Positions 8,111-14,954 of a stretch of 20,547 nt of DNA are shown one piece after another. Where the stretch lies: the NCBI GenBank assembly GCA_964552325.1, contig CAZKHA010000052.1, positions 1 to 20,547 of the forward strand, read 5' to 3'. The DNA is from CAZKCK01 sp964552325. GTDB taxonomy: Bacteria; Bacteroidota; Bacteroidia; Bacteroidales; TTA-H9. Made by a program: the position numbers and the translations under genes. The notes under the pieces are model-generated. The model had not been told where the DNA came from and made no database searches. It worked only from the letters and a program-made list of their open reading frames with translations. The stretch's first letter is position 1. Each line of letters opens with the position of its first letter.

Positions 8111-8130
8111 AAAATAAAATTACAAGTGTT

Positions 8131-8769
8131 ATGTATGATAATATAGTAAACATCAATAAAAACCATAAAAAAGCCGCCAAAGCCATCCTTGAGCAAATTG
8201 GTGAAGCCGAAATAAATAAGTACATCGTCACCATTTCGGGCGAGGTTGCAGGAGGAAAAGCATCCATTGCCCGTTCTTTGGGTATTAAACTTAAAAAAAG
8301 AGGTTACAAAGTAAAAGCCATTTATTTAGACAATTACTACACAGTACCTCCTGCCGAACGTACCGAGTGGCGAAAAAGCCATGGCGTTGAAAATGTTGGG
8401 ATCAATGAATTAGATTGGGAATTGGTTGACAAGAACATCCAAGATTTCTTGGAAGGTAATAAATCCGTGCTCCCCTTGGTTGATTTATTGAATGACAATG
8501 TAGATCAATTAATTACGGATTTTAGCACCATAAACATTTTAATAGTTTGCGGATTATATGCTGCAAAAATTGAACAAGCTGACCTCAAGGTCTTTGTGGA
8601 ACTAACGTACCACGAAACCCGCAAGGAACAAGAAGAATCAGAAAAAGAGGAATTAGACGACTTTAGGATGAAAATTCTTGAACAAGAGCACAAAGCAGTT
8701 CAATCACTTAAAAGCAAGGCCACCTACTTTATTGATTTTGGTAATGTTATGGAAACCTTTCATTTATAG
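8131..8769 (+). CDS. Uridine-kinase/phosphoribulokinase-like P-loop protein with atypical Walker A
   Basis: A 212-aa cytoplasmic protein of the uridine kinase/PRK type. The P-loop is at 36-46 (SGEVAGGKASIA): the usual Ser/Thr after GK is Ala44, with Ser45 next to it. YLDNYYTVPPAERTEWRK (about 69-85) matches the region with the catalytic Asp, and NELDWELVDKNI resembles the FDWELL block of uridine kinases. ILIVCGLYAAK (about 135-145) is the strand before the lid, and a Glu-rich lid helix follows (RKEQEESEKEELDD). It is the second gene of the phosphorylase operon, before a strong terminator. A sugar or nucleoside acceptor is possible: phosphorylating the glucose or other acceptor released by the phosphorylase would complete the pathway, but that is inference. 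If Ala44 prevents magnesium binding it may be a poor or non-kinase NTP binder. Confidence 0.8.
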   Translation: MYDNIVNINKNHKKAAKAILEQIGEAEINKYIVTISGEVAGGKASIARSLGIKLKKRGYKVKAIYLDNYYTVPPAERTEWRKSHGVENVGINELDWELVDKNIQDFLEGNKSVLPLVDLLNDNVDQLITDFSTINILIVCGLYAAKIEQADLKVFVELTYHETRKEQEESEKEELDDFRMKILEQEHKAVQSLKSKATYFIDFGNVMETFHL

Positions 8770-8788
8770 ATATAAACTCACCCTAAAC

Positions 8789-8823
8789 ATAGGCAGTCCA
8801 ATAATGGGGCTGCCTATTTTTTT
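8789..8823 (+). terminator. Strong Rho-independent terminator of the phosphorylase-kinase operon
   Basis: A perfect 8-bp stem, ATAGGCAG (8789-8796) and CTGCCTAT (8810-8817), with a 13-base loop and a run of T (8817-8823), 20 bases after the kinase stop. It overlaps the last codons of the convergent DUF1848 gene, so that gene shares the sequence. Confidence 0.85.
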
Positions 8824-9671
8824 GAATAAACCGGACGGGCATAGCAATAATCGCATCCCGAAAAACATGCTTTTGGCGGCCATCCACCAATATCAATCGA
8901 ATTTGTACAATGGCATAACGGACGCGTAAAGGGTGTTTTAAGTGAAAGGTTTTCGTTTTTTGGGTGCAAACTACTGAGCTGCCTACCCGAAACACAGGCT
9001 GAGGCTGGGAAACCCTCTACGCAACATGCATTAACCTCACAATCAAATCGTTGTTTCAATTCAGCTATTTCTGCATGAAGGTACATTCGTTCGTGCAAAG
9101 TAAAAGATTGAATTTCAACTCCTAATACATTAAATCGCCGGATAACTTTTTTATATGCAAATGGTTCAAGCAAGCTAAAGGCAAACCTTTTTATACCCAC
9201 ATTTGATGCTAAGGCAATTATTTCCCTCATTTCAGTTTGGTTGGTGTAGCTGCTTCCATCACTAAACCGAAACTTTGCAATTGGATCGACGCGGATTGTA
9301 ATACGCCTAGCATCATCAACTAACTTTACGAGGTTAACAAGTTGGTCAATAGAGTCTTGTAGCTTTGGTACATTGGGCTCAGGGCTCCAAAGCTTGCCTT
9401 GGGAAGTTGCGTCAACAATCTTACTTCCCATACCCGTAATGGTAAGTTGAATGCTAAGTTGTATTCCATTATTCTTCAGCTGTTGTAGATACGACCTTAG
9501 TGGCTCCTTGTTTAAGGAGTTCGCATGTTTTGTCCATAGCACTACTGAATGTATCTTCTGCCCGAGTTGTATCCGTTTTTCAATTGCATCAATCATAAAC
9601 TGTGGATAATATGCAGGCAGATCGGTCATTCGTGATGCACTGAGAATTACAGCATGTTGATGAATTGGCAT
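8814..9671 (-). CDS. DUF1848 family protein (radical-SAM-like Fe-S protein)
   Basis: A 285-aa cytoplasmic protein of the DUF1848 family. It opens with VILSASRMTDLPAYYPQF, the family's N-terminal block, and contains VVLWTKHANSL, ITIRVDPIAKF and RFAFSLLEPFAYKKV. Near the C-terminus is C269-x3-C273-x2-C276 (CFSGCDYCYARP), the spacing of a radical-SAM 4Fe-4S site but placed at the end instead of the beginning. Another Cys pair lies at about 220-235 (CEVNACCVEGFPASAC). The biochemical function is unknown. The start at 9671 (MPIHQH) is chosen over an ATG at 9755 because the added 28 residues do not belong to the family and the bases between the two contain a -7 promoter box. Its 3' end lies within the terminator of the convergent operon. 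Confidence 0.85.
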   Translation of the reverse strand: MPIHQHAVILSASRMTDLPAYYPQFMIDAIEKRIQLGQKIHSVVLWTKHANSLNKEPLRSYLQQLKNNGIQLSIQLTITGMGSKIVDATSQGKLWSPEPNVPKLQDSIDQLVNLVKLVDDARRITIRVDPIAKFRFSDGSSYTNQTEMREIIALASNVGIKRFAFSLLEPFAYKKVIRRFNVLGVEIQSFTLHERMYLHAEIAELKQRFDCEVNACCVEGFPASACVSGRQLSSLHPKNENLSLKTPFTRPLCHCTNSIDIGGWPPKACFSGCDYCYARPVYSKK

Positions 9672-9691
9672 TAGCAAGTAATATTTCCCTG

Positions 9692-9699
9692 CAAAAATA
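9692..9699 (-). promoter_or_regulatory. -7 promoter element for the DUF1848 gene
   Basis: The minus strand reads TATTTTTG, an exact TAnnTTTG match, 20 bases upstream of ATG 9671. It lies inside the longer reading that begins at 9755, which argues for the shorter start. The -33 box is weak. Confidence 0.45.
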
Positions 9700-9839
9700 A
9701 CATTAAGTTTCGGCTGCATAAAAGCGTTCGAGGCATGATTGTTGGATAAAACCACTGCATTTTTTTAGCCACACGTGCAGTTAGGGCTAAACATCGGCAC
9801 ACTAATCCTCAAGTTCCATTTACCAACAATCATTTGATT

Positions 9840-10238
9840 ATGTCGTTAAATAGATTTTTTATTATTGTATTGGCCGTCATGCTACTAGCATCATGCAAGA
9901 AAGATGTACAGCCAGATGCTGGCGTTTCGCCATTCATAGGTTACTGGGTAAACCCCGTCTATTCTGATACTACAGTAACATACACCCGTTCAACTGCTTT
10001 ACCACACGATTCATATGGTTTTCTTCTATCGGATAACTACAAATTTGTGGAACATAAAAATGTTGGCAGTTGTGGAACACCCCCTATTGTTTATGGTATT
10101 TATGAAGGAAGTTGGACCAGCATTGAAGATACCCTAAAAGTTACTGTTGGCTATTGGGGTGGAGTTACAACCTATAAATGGTTGATTGTAAACATTGAAA
10201 AGGATAAATTAGTAATACACGAAATCTATTCTTACTAA
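9840..10238 (+). CDS. Small lipoprotein, possibly lipocalin-like
   Basis: A 132-aa predicted lipoprotein. Residues 1-18 form a signal peptide (MSLNRFFIIVLAVMLLAS) and C19 is the lipid-bearing cysteine in the lipobox LLASC; the KKD that follows is common among Bacteroidota lipoproteins. The rest is beta-rich with many aromatic residues (FIGYWVNPVYSD, YKFVEHKNVGS, VYGIYEGSW, LKVTVGYWGG, KLVIHEIYSY), which is compatible with a lipocalin-like barrel, but I cannot assign a family. ATG 9840 is preferred over an in-frame TTG at 9834. Downstream, in the same direction, lies a degraded gene for another lipoprotein. The gene has no clear promoter box. Confidence 0.75.
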   Translation: MSLNRFFIIVLAVMLLASCKKDVQPDAGVSPFIGYWVNPVYSDTTVTYTRSTALPHDSYGFLLSDNYKFVEHKNVGSCGTPPIVYGIYEGSWTSIEDTLKVTVGYWGGVTTYKWLIVNIEKDKLVIHEIYSY

Positions 10239-10244
10239 CCACTG

Positions 10245-10935
10245 ATAATCATTACATTACTATCACTTTGGTGTTTGATAGCAATTAGCTGCAAACCTAT
10301 TGAGGTGAATAAAGCGGCCCATAATACTACGAAGAACGAACAGAAAAAATGATACCCTACCACTTGCAACTGGTATAGAAGGGATTTTCTTTGATTTGTT
10401 AGACCCTAAACTTGCCAAAACGTGGTATGCCTATCACCTTTGATTAGCTATTGACAAATATGGTTCACCGTTTGAATTTTAGAAACGCAAACCGAGCTGA
10501 AAAAATCAATTATTTGATTTTGAGCACCTTTAAAAAAGACGCCTCCAACTTTCTGCCTTCTACAGAAAAAATTAGGATTAACTATCGAGCGCAAGACCTG
10601 AAACGCATCGTCCAAAACCTTAAAATACAAGGAGTTACGATGCTTGACACCATCTGAGTGTACGATTATGGCCAATTCGTACATAATCTTGATTTGGATG
10701 GAACCAAAAATGAATTATGGGAACCCATTGATAGTGTGCATACTAAGTTGGTTAAGAAAACCACCAAATAGCCCGTTTCAGTGGTTCTTACAATCAGGTT
10801 GTACTGATGGAGGATGCTATAAATGACATTGATTTCATTCAAAGTGCACAACCTATGCATGTATTTAAACGTCCCGGTTTAAGCAAGAGTAAAGTAGGAT
10901 TTGCTGGATTGGGATTTTGCCCGAAAGTTTATATC
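10245..10935 (+). pseudogene. Decayed lipoprotein gene with stops and frameshifts
   Basis: No open frame covers this stretch, but successive frames read like one protein. It begins with a good lipoprotein signal, ITLLSLWCLIAISC (Cys codon 10290-10292), whose expected ATG reads ATA at 10245. At an A6 run (10344-10349) the frame moves by one base; the next piece (TLPLATGIEGIFFDLLDPKL then KTWYAYHL) carries a TGA at 10441. A further shift near 10470-10485 leads to KINYLILSTFKKDASNFLP and a stretch with TGA at 10655 that goes on as VYDYGQFVHNLDLDGTKNEL to a TAG at 10769. Another shift leads to FSGSYNQVVLMEDAINDIDF, which runs to about 10935 where the convergent DUF3078 gene ends. About 230 codons would be involved. 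I recognise no family. Sequencing or assembly error is the main alternative, although neighbouring genes are intact. Confidence 0.6.
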
Positions 10936-11898
10936 TTAAAACCTGTAATTCAATCCAATTCCAAACGATTCTTTAAACTGTGTGCGTGGTCCTTCACCAA
11001 CTTTAACCTTTGTATTATCAATGTACTCGTATTCACCTATCTTGATGTTGTGGTCATAAATCATATTCATCCGGATGCTGGAACTAAGGTATTTATTGAT
11101 TGTAAAATTAAGCAGAGCTTCCCAGTTTACATCAATATTCCATCTGTTCATTTGGTTTTCGTCGAGGTAGTTATTATTAAGTATAAGCCTGCTTTCGAGT
11201 GAAACGTTTGTTATGACTTCCCTTTTTAGGAAAGCATTGATATTGAACCCAAACTCCGGCTTTATATTCCTACCTGGTTGAGTGATTACCTTTGATGTAT
11301 CGTTCAAATAAACAGCCTTTGTAACACCAAAAGCACCTGCATTGGCCAAATCTTGGTCCAGCACCAGAATAAACTTTCCAGAGGCTGGAGAAATAAAGAG
11401 TGAAAACGATGCAGAAGGCTTAAATTGCATTCCCAACGAGGCTGTTAAATAGGCTGGGGCCATAAAAGTTGAAACTACGGTTGAATCGTTGGGATACTTA
11501 TACCCATTGGTAAACTGCGTACGAAAATTTAGGAGACTTGAGTAATTCCATTTACCCCTGGCTTTGTACGAAAACGTACTTGTAACATCGAGCTTATCTT
11601 CCGTTTTTTTATATTTCTTGTCTTGCGATCTTAGCATCCCATAACCCATATTAACTTGATGATCAACGGTATAATCGCCATTAGCGTAAAGGGCTGAAAA
11701 GCTAACATAGGTGGTTCCCGATAAAGAATTTTCTCCACCTTCTGACCAATTAGACAAATGCAGTTGATTAAAATTCAGTGTATTATTTCCAGAAAAACGC
11801 CAATGCTTGATGGTATCAGCTCCATCAACAGGTGGCTCTCCGGCCCTCAAAAGCCAGGTGCTAAAACAAAAAACTAGTACTAAATATGTTCTCATCAT
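10936..11898 (-). CDS. DUF3078 outer-membrane beta-barrel protein
   Basis: A 320-aa secreted protein of the DUF3078 family, found in Bacteroidota. An N-terminal signal peptide (MMRTYLVLVFCFSTWLLRAG) is followed by the family's opening block (WRFSGNNTLNFNQLHLSNWSEGGENSLSG). The remainder alternates short amphipathic strands with turns (YTVDHQVNMGYGM, TSTFSYKARGKWNYSS, FRTQFTNGYKYPNDSTVV and so on) and ends in GIGLNYRF, a terminal Phe of the kind used by outer-membrane barrel assembly. The function is unknown. The start is placed at ATG 11898 because an in-frame TTG at 11916 falls in the -7 promoter box. Its 3' end meets the remnant of a decayed lipoprotein gene. Confidence 0.85.
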   Translation of the reverse strand: MMRTYLVLVFCFSTWLLRAGEPPVDGADTIKHWRFSGNNTLNFNQLHLSNWSEGGENSLSGTTYVSFSALYANGDYTVDHQVNMGYGMLRSQDKKYKKTEDKLDVTSTFSYKARGKWNYSSLLNFRTQFTNGYKYPNDSTVVSTFMAPAYLTASLGMQFKPSASFSLFISPASGKFILVLDQDLANAGAFGVTKAVYLNDTSKVITQPGRNIKPEFGFNINAFLKREVITNVSLESRLILNNNYLDENQMNRWNIDVNWEALLNFTINKYLSSSIRMNMIYDHNIKIGEYEYIDNTKVKVGEGPRTQFKESFGIGLNYRF

Positions 11899-11913
11899 CC
11901 AATAAACACTTTG

Positions 11914-11944
11914 CAAAACTAATTAATTCAAGTCTATATTCAAA
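11914..11944 (-). promoter_or_regulatory. Bacteroidota-type promoter for the DUF3078 gene
   Basis: On the minus strand: TTTG (11941-11944), a 19-base spacer, then TAGTTTTG (11914-11921), an exact -33/-7 consensus match. It ends 15 bases before ATG 11898. Confidence 0.65.
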
Positions 11945-12011
11945 GAATGTTTGTGATTTTAATGCTTGAATTTTCAACTAATAAAGAGAAGAATAATTGA
12001 TAGACAATTGG

Positions 12012-12689
12012 TTATTTAGAAGTATCCTTTATGGCTTCCGCAAAAACGGAAAGCCATTCGCTCAAAATCATGGCAGTGGCACCCCATATCTTGCAACTTC
12101 CAACATCGTAGCATGGGGCTTCGATTTTTACTGGGCCTTTTGAAGCAAACACAGCTGCAGTTACACATTTTTCATCAAGCAGATCTTGCATAGGAATTGT
12201 AACAATTTCTGCAACTTCGGTTGGATCAGCAATAAAAACGGGTTTTGATGGAACAAATGCTACTACTGGGTGCACAAGGTAATGGCTAGGGGGAATATAA
12301 AGTGTGCTAAGGTGCCCTAATACGGCTTCCCTGTCAATAACGCAACCTATTTCCTCGGTGGTTTCACGTAAGGCTGTATGAATCCAGTCATTATCAGAAT
12401 CTTCACATTTACCCCCTGGAAATGAAATCTGCCCACCATGTACACCATCGTACTCAGGCCTGCGAATAAATACGGTATATAATTGCGCTTGATCAAAATA
12501 CAACAAAAGAAGCACTGCACTGCAACGCGCATTTTTAGGTTGCTGCAAATGCTCCATCTGGATGCGTCTAACGGAAGGCATCATACGATAATGTGCTTCA
12601 AAACCAGGTAAATGCCACATTAACTGATGCCTAATTTTACTTAATAAGGTATCGGAAGGTAAAACGTTATAGGATTGGGTTACTTTCAT
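12012..12689 (-). CDS. NUDIX hydrolase, CoA-pyrophosphatase type
   Basis: A 225-aa cytoplasmic hydrolase that should cleave a nucleoside diphosphate linked to another moiety; the subfamily acts on coenzyme A and its derivatives. The block VFIRRPEYDGVHGGQISFPGG (about 75-95) is the signature that precedes the NUDIX box in the NudL/CoA pyrophosphatase group. The box itself follows, GGKCEDSDNDWIHTALRETTEEIG, where the REtxEEiG core supplies the metal-binding glutamates; an extra residue before the helix is usual for this group. An N-terminal helical extension (about 1-60) and the C-terminal AMILSEWLSVF fit too. It stands alone, in the same direction as the tonB gene upstream on the minus strand, and is separated from it by a terminator. 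Confidence 0.88.
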   Translation of the reverse strand: MKVTQSYNVLPSDTLLSKIRHQLMWHLPGFEAHYRMMPSVRRIQMEHLQQPKNARCSAVLLLLYFDQAQLYTVFIRRPEYDGVHGGQISFPGGKCEDSDNDWIHTALRETTEEIGCVIDREAVLGHLSTLYIPPSHYLVHPVVAFVPSKPVFIADPTEVAEIVTIPMQDLLDEKCVTAAVFASKGPVKIEAPCYDVGSCKIWGATAMILSEWLSVFAEAIKDTSK

Positions 12690-12708
12690 GCTGGCGTTAG
12701 CGGTTCTT

Positions 12709-12734
12709 AAAAAAAATATGTTGGAACATCAACA
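12709..12734 (-). terminator. Probable terminator of the exbB-exbD-tonB operon
   Basis: On the minus strand, TGTTG and CAACA pair (12730-12734 and 12719-12723) around a 6-base loop and are followed after TA by a run of eight T (12709-12716). It is about 55 bases past the tonB stop. The stem has only 5 bp, so strength is uncertain. Confidence 0.5.
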
Positions 12735-12786
12735 CAAGTAGAATTTTAGGAAAAGGCTGTTATTATTGTATCGTTTTAAAGGAGAA

Positions 12787-13581
12787 TCAGTTCAATCTTA
12801 TAAAATTATAGGTGATATACCCAACTTGTTCCTCCACGGCTTTAGGGTCGGGGGTGAATTTCGATTTTAAAGCAGCCTGTTTGGCAAGGTTCCAAAGTTT
12901 GGTGTCGCTTACATTTGTTCCAACATTTGTTCCGGGAATTTTCTTTCCGGCTGTAGCCCTGATAACCGTTCCATCTCGGTCAACAATTATTTCAACCACT
13001 ACCCTACCCTGTTCATCCGACTCATAGGGTGGTTGATTTAGATAAACCTTTCCACGGCCTTTTAACTGAAACTGAATACCATCACCAGCACCGCCATGCC
13101 CAGCATAATTGGTAGAATTGGGCGTGCCATTTGGATTGCCTTGGTCGCCAACACCACCAGCTATACCCTGATTTCCACCAGTTTGAGTACCTTTGGTTTT
13201 GCCGGTATATAGTGCGTTTTTGTTCACTTGGGGCTCTGAAGGCTTGTTTTCGGATGGCTTGGTGTTTGAGCTCTCTGTTGGCTTTGTTACGGGTTTTTTA
13301 TTGGGCTTCTCTGCAACTGCAGGACTTTCCTCATCATCGCTAGTAACCAGTTCATCGCGGTTAGCATTGGTAGGTGGTGGCGTTGCAGCAGCTTGTGCAG
13401 CAGGGATATCCAAAGGCTGAACATCGCCCGCTCCCTGATCGGAATAGCCCAGGTTTACTTCCATTCCTTCTTCACCCGGCAATGGAAGCGGTGTGCGCAA
13501 AGCCATAAAAAGCAAAAGCAGAAGCAACAATGCATGTACCAGCACTGTACCCAAGATTCCCGCTGCTTTATTTTGTTCCAT
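12787..13581 (-). CDS. TonB/TolA-like energy transducer of the exb operon
   Basis: A 264-aa inner-membrane protein, third gene of an ExbB-ExbD-TonB unit. One membrane helix lies at about 10-28 (ILGTVLVHALLLLLLLFMAL). A periplasmic spacer follows: Pro/Ala-rich, then Lys/Pro/Ser/Glu repeats (about 90-120), then a Gly/Asn-rich stretch (about 125-165, GGNQGIAGGVGDQGNPNG). The end is a TonB-like domain (about 170-264): LNQPPYESDEQGRVVVEI, VDRDGTVI, LAKQAALKSKFTPDP and GYITYNFIRLN. It lacks the FPGG and YP motifs of the other TonB proteins here, so it belongs to a different TonB subgroup. A 165-base gap separates it from exbD, which is wide for an operon, and contains repeat-like sequence. Confidence 0.87.
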   Translation of the reverse strand: MEQNKAAGILGTVLVHALLLLLLLFMALRTPLPLPGEEGMEVNLGYSDQGAGDVQPLDIPAAQAAATPPPTNANRDELVTSDDEESPAVAEKPNKKPVTKPTESSNTKPSENKPSEPQVNKNALYTGKTKGTQTGGNQGIAGGVGDQGNPNGTPNSTNYAGHGGAGDGIQFQLKGRGKVYLNQPPYESDEQGRVVVEIIVDRDGTVIRATAGKKIPGTNVGTNVSDTKLWNLAKQAALKSKFTPDPKAVEEQVGYITYNFIRLN

Positions 13582-13659
13582 TTAACGAAATATTTTATTC
13601 AATTCAAATTCAATCAATACTATGCCAAATAAAGAGATTTGAGACCATTTAACAGCTTC

Positions 13660-13745
13660 GCCCAAACTTCATCCCGCATTCGCGGGACTGCCGCTTCGCG
13701 TCAGCATCTCCTAATCTTCATATTCTCAAATCTATTCATCTTCAC
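13660..13745. repeat. Intergenic repeat-like element, copy 1
   Basis: In the gap between exbD and tonB: a GC-rich hairpin (CCCGC 13674-13678 with GCGGG 13684-13688) in otherwise AT-rich sequence, followed by a CATCTCC/CTTCATATTCTC/TTCACATT tract. A second stretch of the same style lies at about 15250-15310. Both look like members of one interspersed intergenic family, but the match is by pattern and not base for base. Confidence 0.35.
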
Positions 13746-13746
13746 A

Positions 13747-14184
13747 TTAAGGGTTATTAGGTTTGGTAGCCAAAATCACCTTGTATTTAGTCTTAAACTG
13801 GGTATTAAGGCCGCTAACAACATCAAAAACATTCACAATATATTGAACAGGCACAATGCGATCGGCGCGTAAAACAACCGATGCATCAGGAGCTTGGTTC
13901 TTAAGTTGCTCATATAGCGAAGGCCCAAGCAATTCCAAGCTAACAGGGACGGCTGTGCCGTTGTTTTTAGGATCTACGGCATATTCAAACTTATCACTTA
14001 TATAAACATTAACAGCTTGTTTAGCCATAGTCTTGCTATTGCTTCCGGGTAACAGCAGCTTAACAGCATTAGGGCTAACCAATGTTGACGATATCATGAA
14101 AAAAATTAGCAACAGGAACACCAAGTCAGACATGGAGGCTGTGCTAAATTCTACGCTAAGTCGGTTTCTGGTCCTGATAGCCAT
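13747..14184 (-). CDS. exbD: ExbD/TolR biopolymer transport protein
   Basis: A 145-aa inner-membrane protein that forms the proton-driven motor with ExbB. A short basic tail (RTRNRLS) is followed by one membrane helix (about 18-38, MSDLVFLLLIFFMISST) that carries D20, the conserved membrane aspartate needed for proton flow. The periplasmic domain (about 45-145) includes VKLLLPGS, VNVYISDKFEY, VVLRADRIVPVQYIVNVFDV and TKYKVILATK, typical of ExbD/TolR. Length fits the family. The gene lies 11 bases after exbB. TolR cannot be fully excluded, since TolQ/TolR are close relatives, but there is no tolB or pal here and a TonB gene follows. Confidence 0.92.
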   Translation of the reverse strand: MAIRTRNRLSVEFSTASMSDLVFLLLIFFMISSTLVSPNAVKLLLPGSNSKTMAKQAVNVYISDKFEYAVDPKNNGTAVPVSLELLGPSLYEQLKNQAPDASVVLRADRIVPVQYIVNVFDVVSGLNTQFKTKYKVILATKPNNP

Positions 14185-14195
14185 TTGTTAAGATA

Positions 14196-14927
14196 TTAAG
14201 ATGCAGGTTCTTGTAATAAATCCATGAACTCGGTGGTACGAGCCTCGAGTATGAAAACCAATTTCTCGATACGGGCCACCAGCATGTTGTAGCATACGTA
14301 TGCAGCAATACCCACAATAAGACCACCTACTGTGGTAACCATGGCTTCATAAATGCCGCTCGAAAGAATAATGATGTCAACATTGTTTCCTGCCATCGAC
14401 ATATCGTAAAAGGCACGTATCATTCCGGTAACCGTACCCAAAAAACCTAACATGGGGGCTGCTCCGGCAATGGTGGCAAGTGCAGCGATGTTTTTCTCTA
14501 AACGCGACACTTCAAGTTTGCCAACATTTTCGATAGCAGCATTTATATCGCCAAGGGGTTTCCCTAAACGATTCAAGCCTTTTTCTACCATTCGGGCTAT
14601 GGGGCTGTCTTGGGTGCGGCATAAAGCCAAGGCAGAATCAATACGTCCATTGTGTATGAAGTCGCGTATGTTGTTCATAAAATTACGTTCTTCCTTCGAA
14701 GCCCGTAAAATAGCCATATATCTTTCAATAAAAATATAAACGGCTATTATTGACATCAGGGCTATGGGTATCATGATGATACCACCTTTTATCGCCAAAT
14801 CCCAAACAGATAAACTTACCTCGGTTTTTGCAGGCTGGGCTGCTCCAATGGCTTGTTGTATGGTTTGGAGCGTATCGGTTACCATACCTGATGCTCCGCC
14901 AACTTGTAACAAAATTGATGCAATCAT
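14196..14927 (-). CDS. exbB: ExbB/TolQ/MotA proton channel protein
   Basis: A 243-aa inner-membrane protein, first gene of the exbB-exbD-tonB unit. After an N-terminal segment (about 1-45) come three membrane helices: about 50-75 (IMIPIALMSIIAVYIFIERY), 145-172 (ALATIAGAAPMLGFLGTVTG) and 193-218 (MVTTVGGLIVGIAAYVCYN). The second carries the GFLGTVTGMI signature and the third the TTVGGLIVG signature of the MotA/TolQ/ExbB family. The large cytoplasmic loop between helices one and two (about 76-144) is in the usual place. The minus-strand ATG at 14927 is followed by a good hydrophobic start. A near-match to a -7 box (TATTTTCG) lies 20 bases upstream. Confidence 0.93.
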   Translation of the reverse strand: MIASILLQVGGASGMVTDTLQTIQQAIGAAQPAKTEVSLSVWDLAIKGGIIMIPIALMSIIAVYIFIERYMAILRASKEERNFMNNIRDFIHNGRIDSALALCRTQDSPIARMVEKGLNRLGKPLGDINAAIENVGKLEVSRLEKNIAALATIAGAAPMLGFLGTVTGMIRAFYDMSMAGNNVDIIILSSGIYEAMVTTVGGLIVGIAAYVCYNMLVARIEKLVFILEARTTEFMDLLQEPAS

Positions 14928-14946
14928 GTACTAAAAATATTTAGTG

Positions 14947-14954
14947 CGAAAATA
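14947..14954 (-). promoter_or_regulatory. Possible -7 element for the exb operon
   Basis: On the minus strand TATTTTCG, one base off the TAnnTTTG consensus, 19 bases before ATG 14927. No -33 box was found, so support is weak. Confidence 0.3.

Noticed and set aside
8678..8929. 83-codon plus-strand open frame at the end of the kinase gene
   Set aside because: It overlaps the kinase in another frame, runs across the strong terminator and then antisense to DUF1848; not protein-like.
10441..10657. Idea that TGA codons in the lipoprotein remnant are read through (recoding or selenocysteine)
   Set aside because: There are also TAG stops, a lost start and several frameshifts in the same stretch, and all other genes here use TGA or TAA normally as stops.
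10807..11202. 131-codon plus-strand open frame
   Set aside because: Its first third is the last piece of the decayed lipoprotein gene; the rest is antisense to the DUF3078 gene, with no protein-like features of its own.
13193..13632. Plus-strand open frames across the tonB gene
   Set aside because: They are antisense to the Lys/Pro and Gly-rich spacer of the TonB protein, whose low complexity leaves long stop-free frames.
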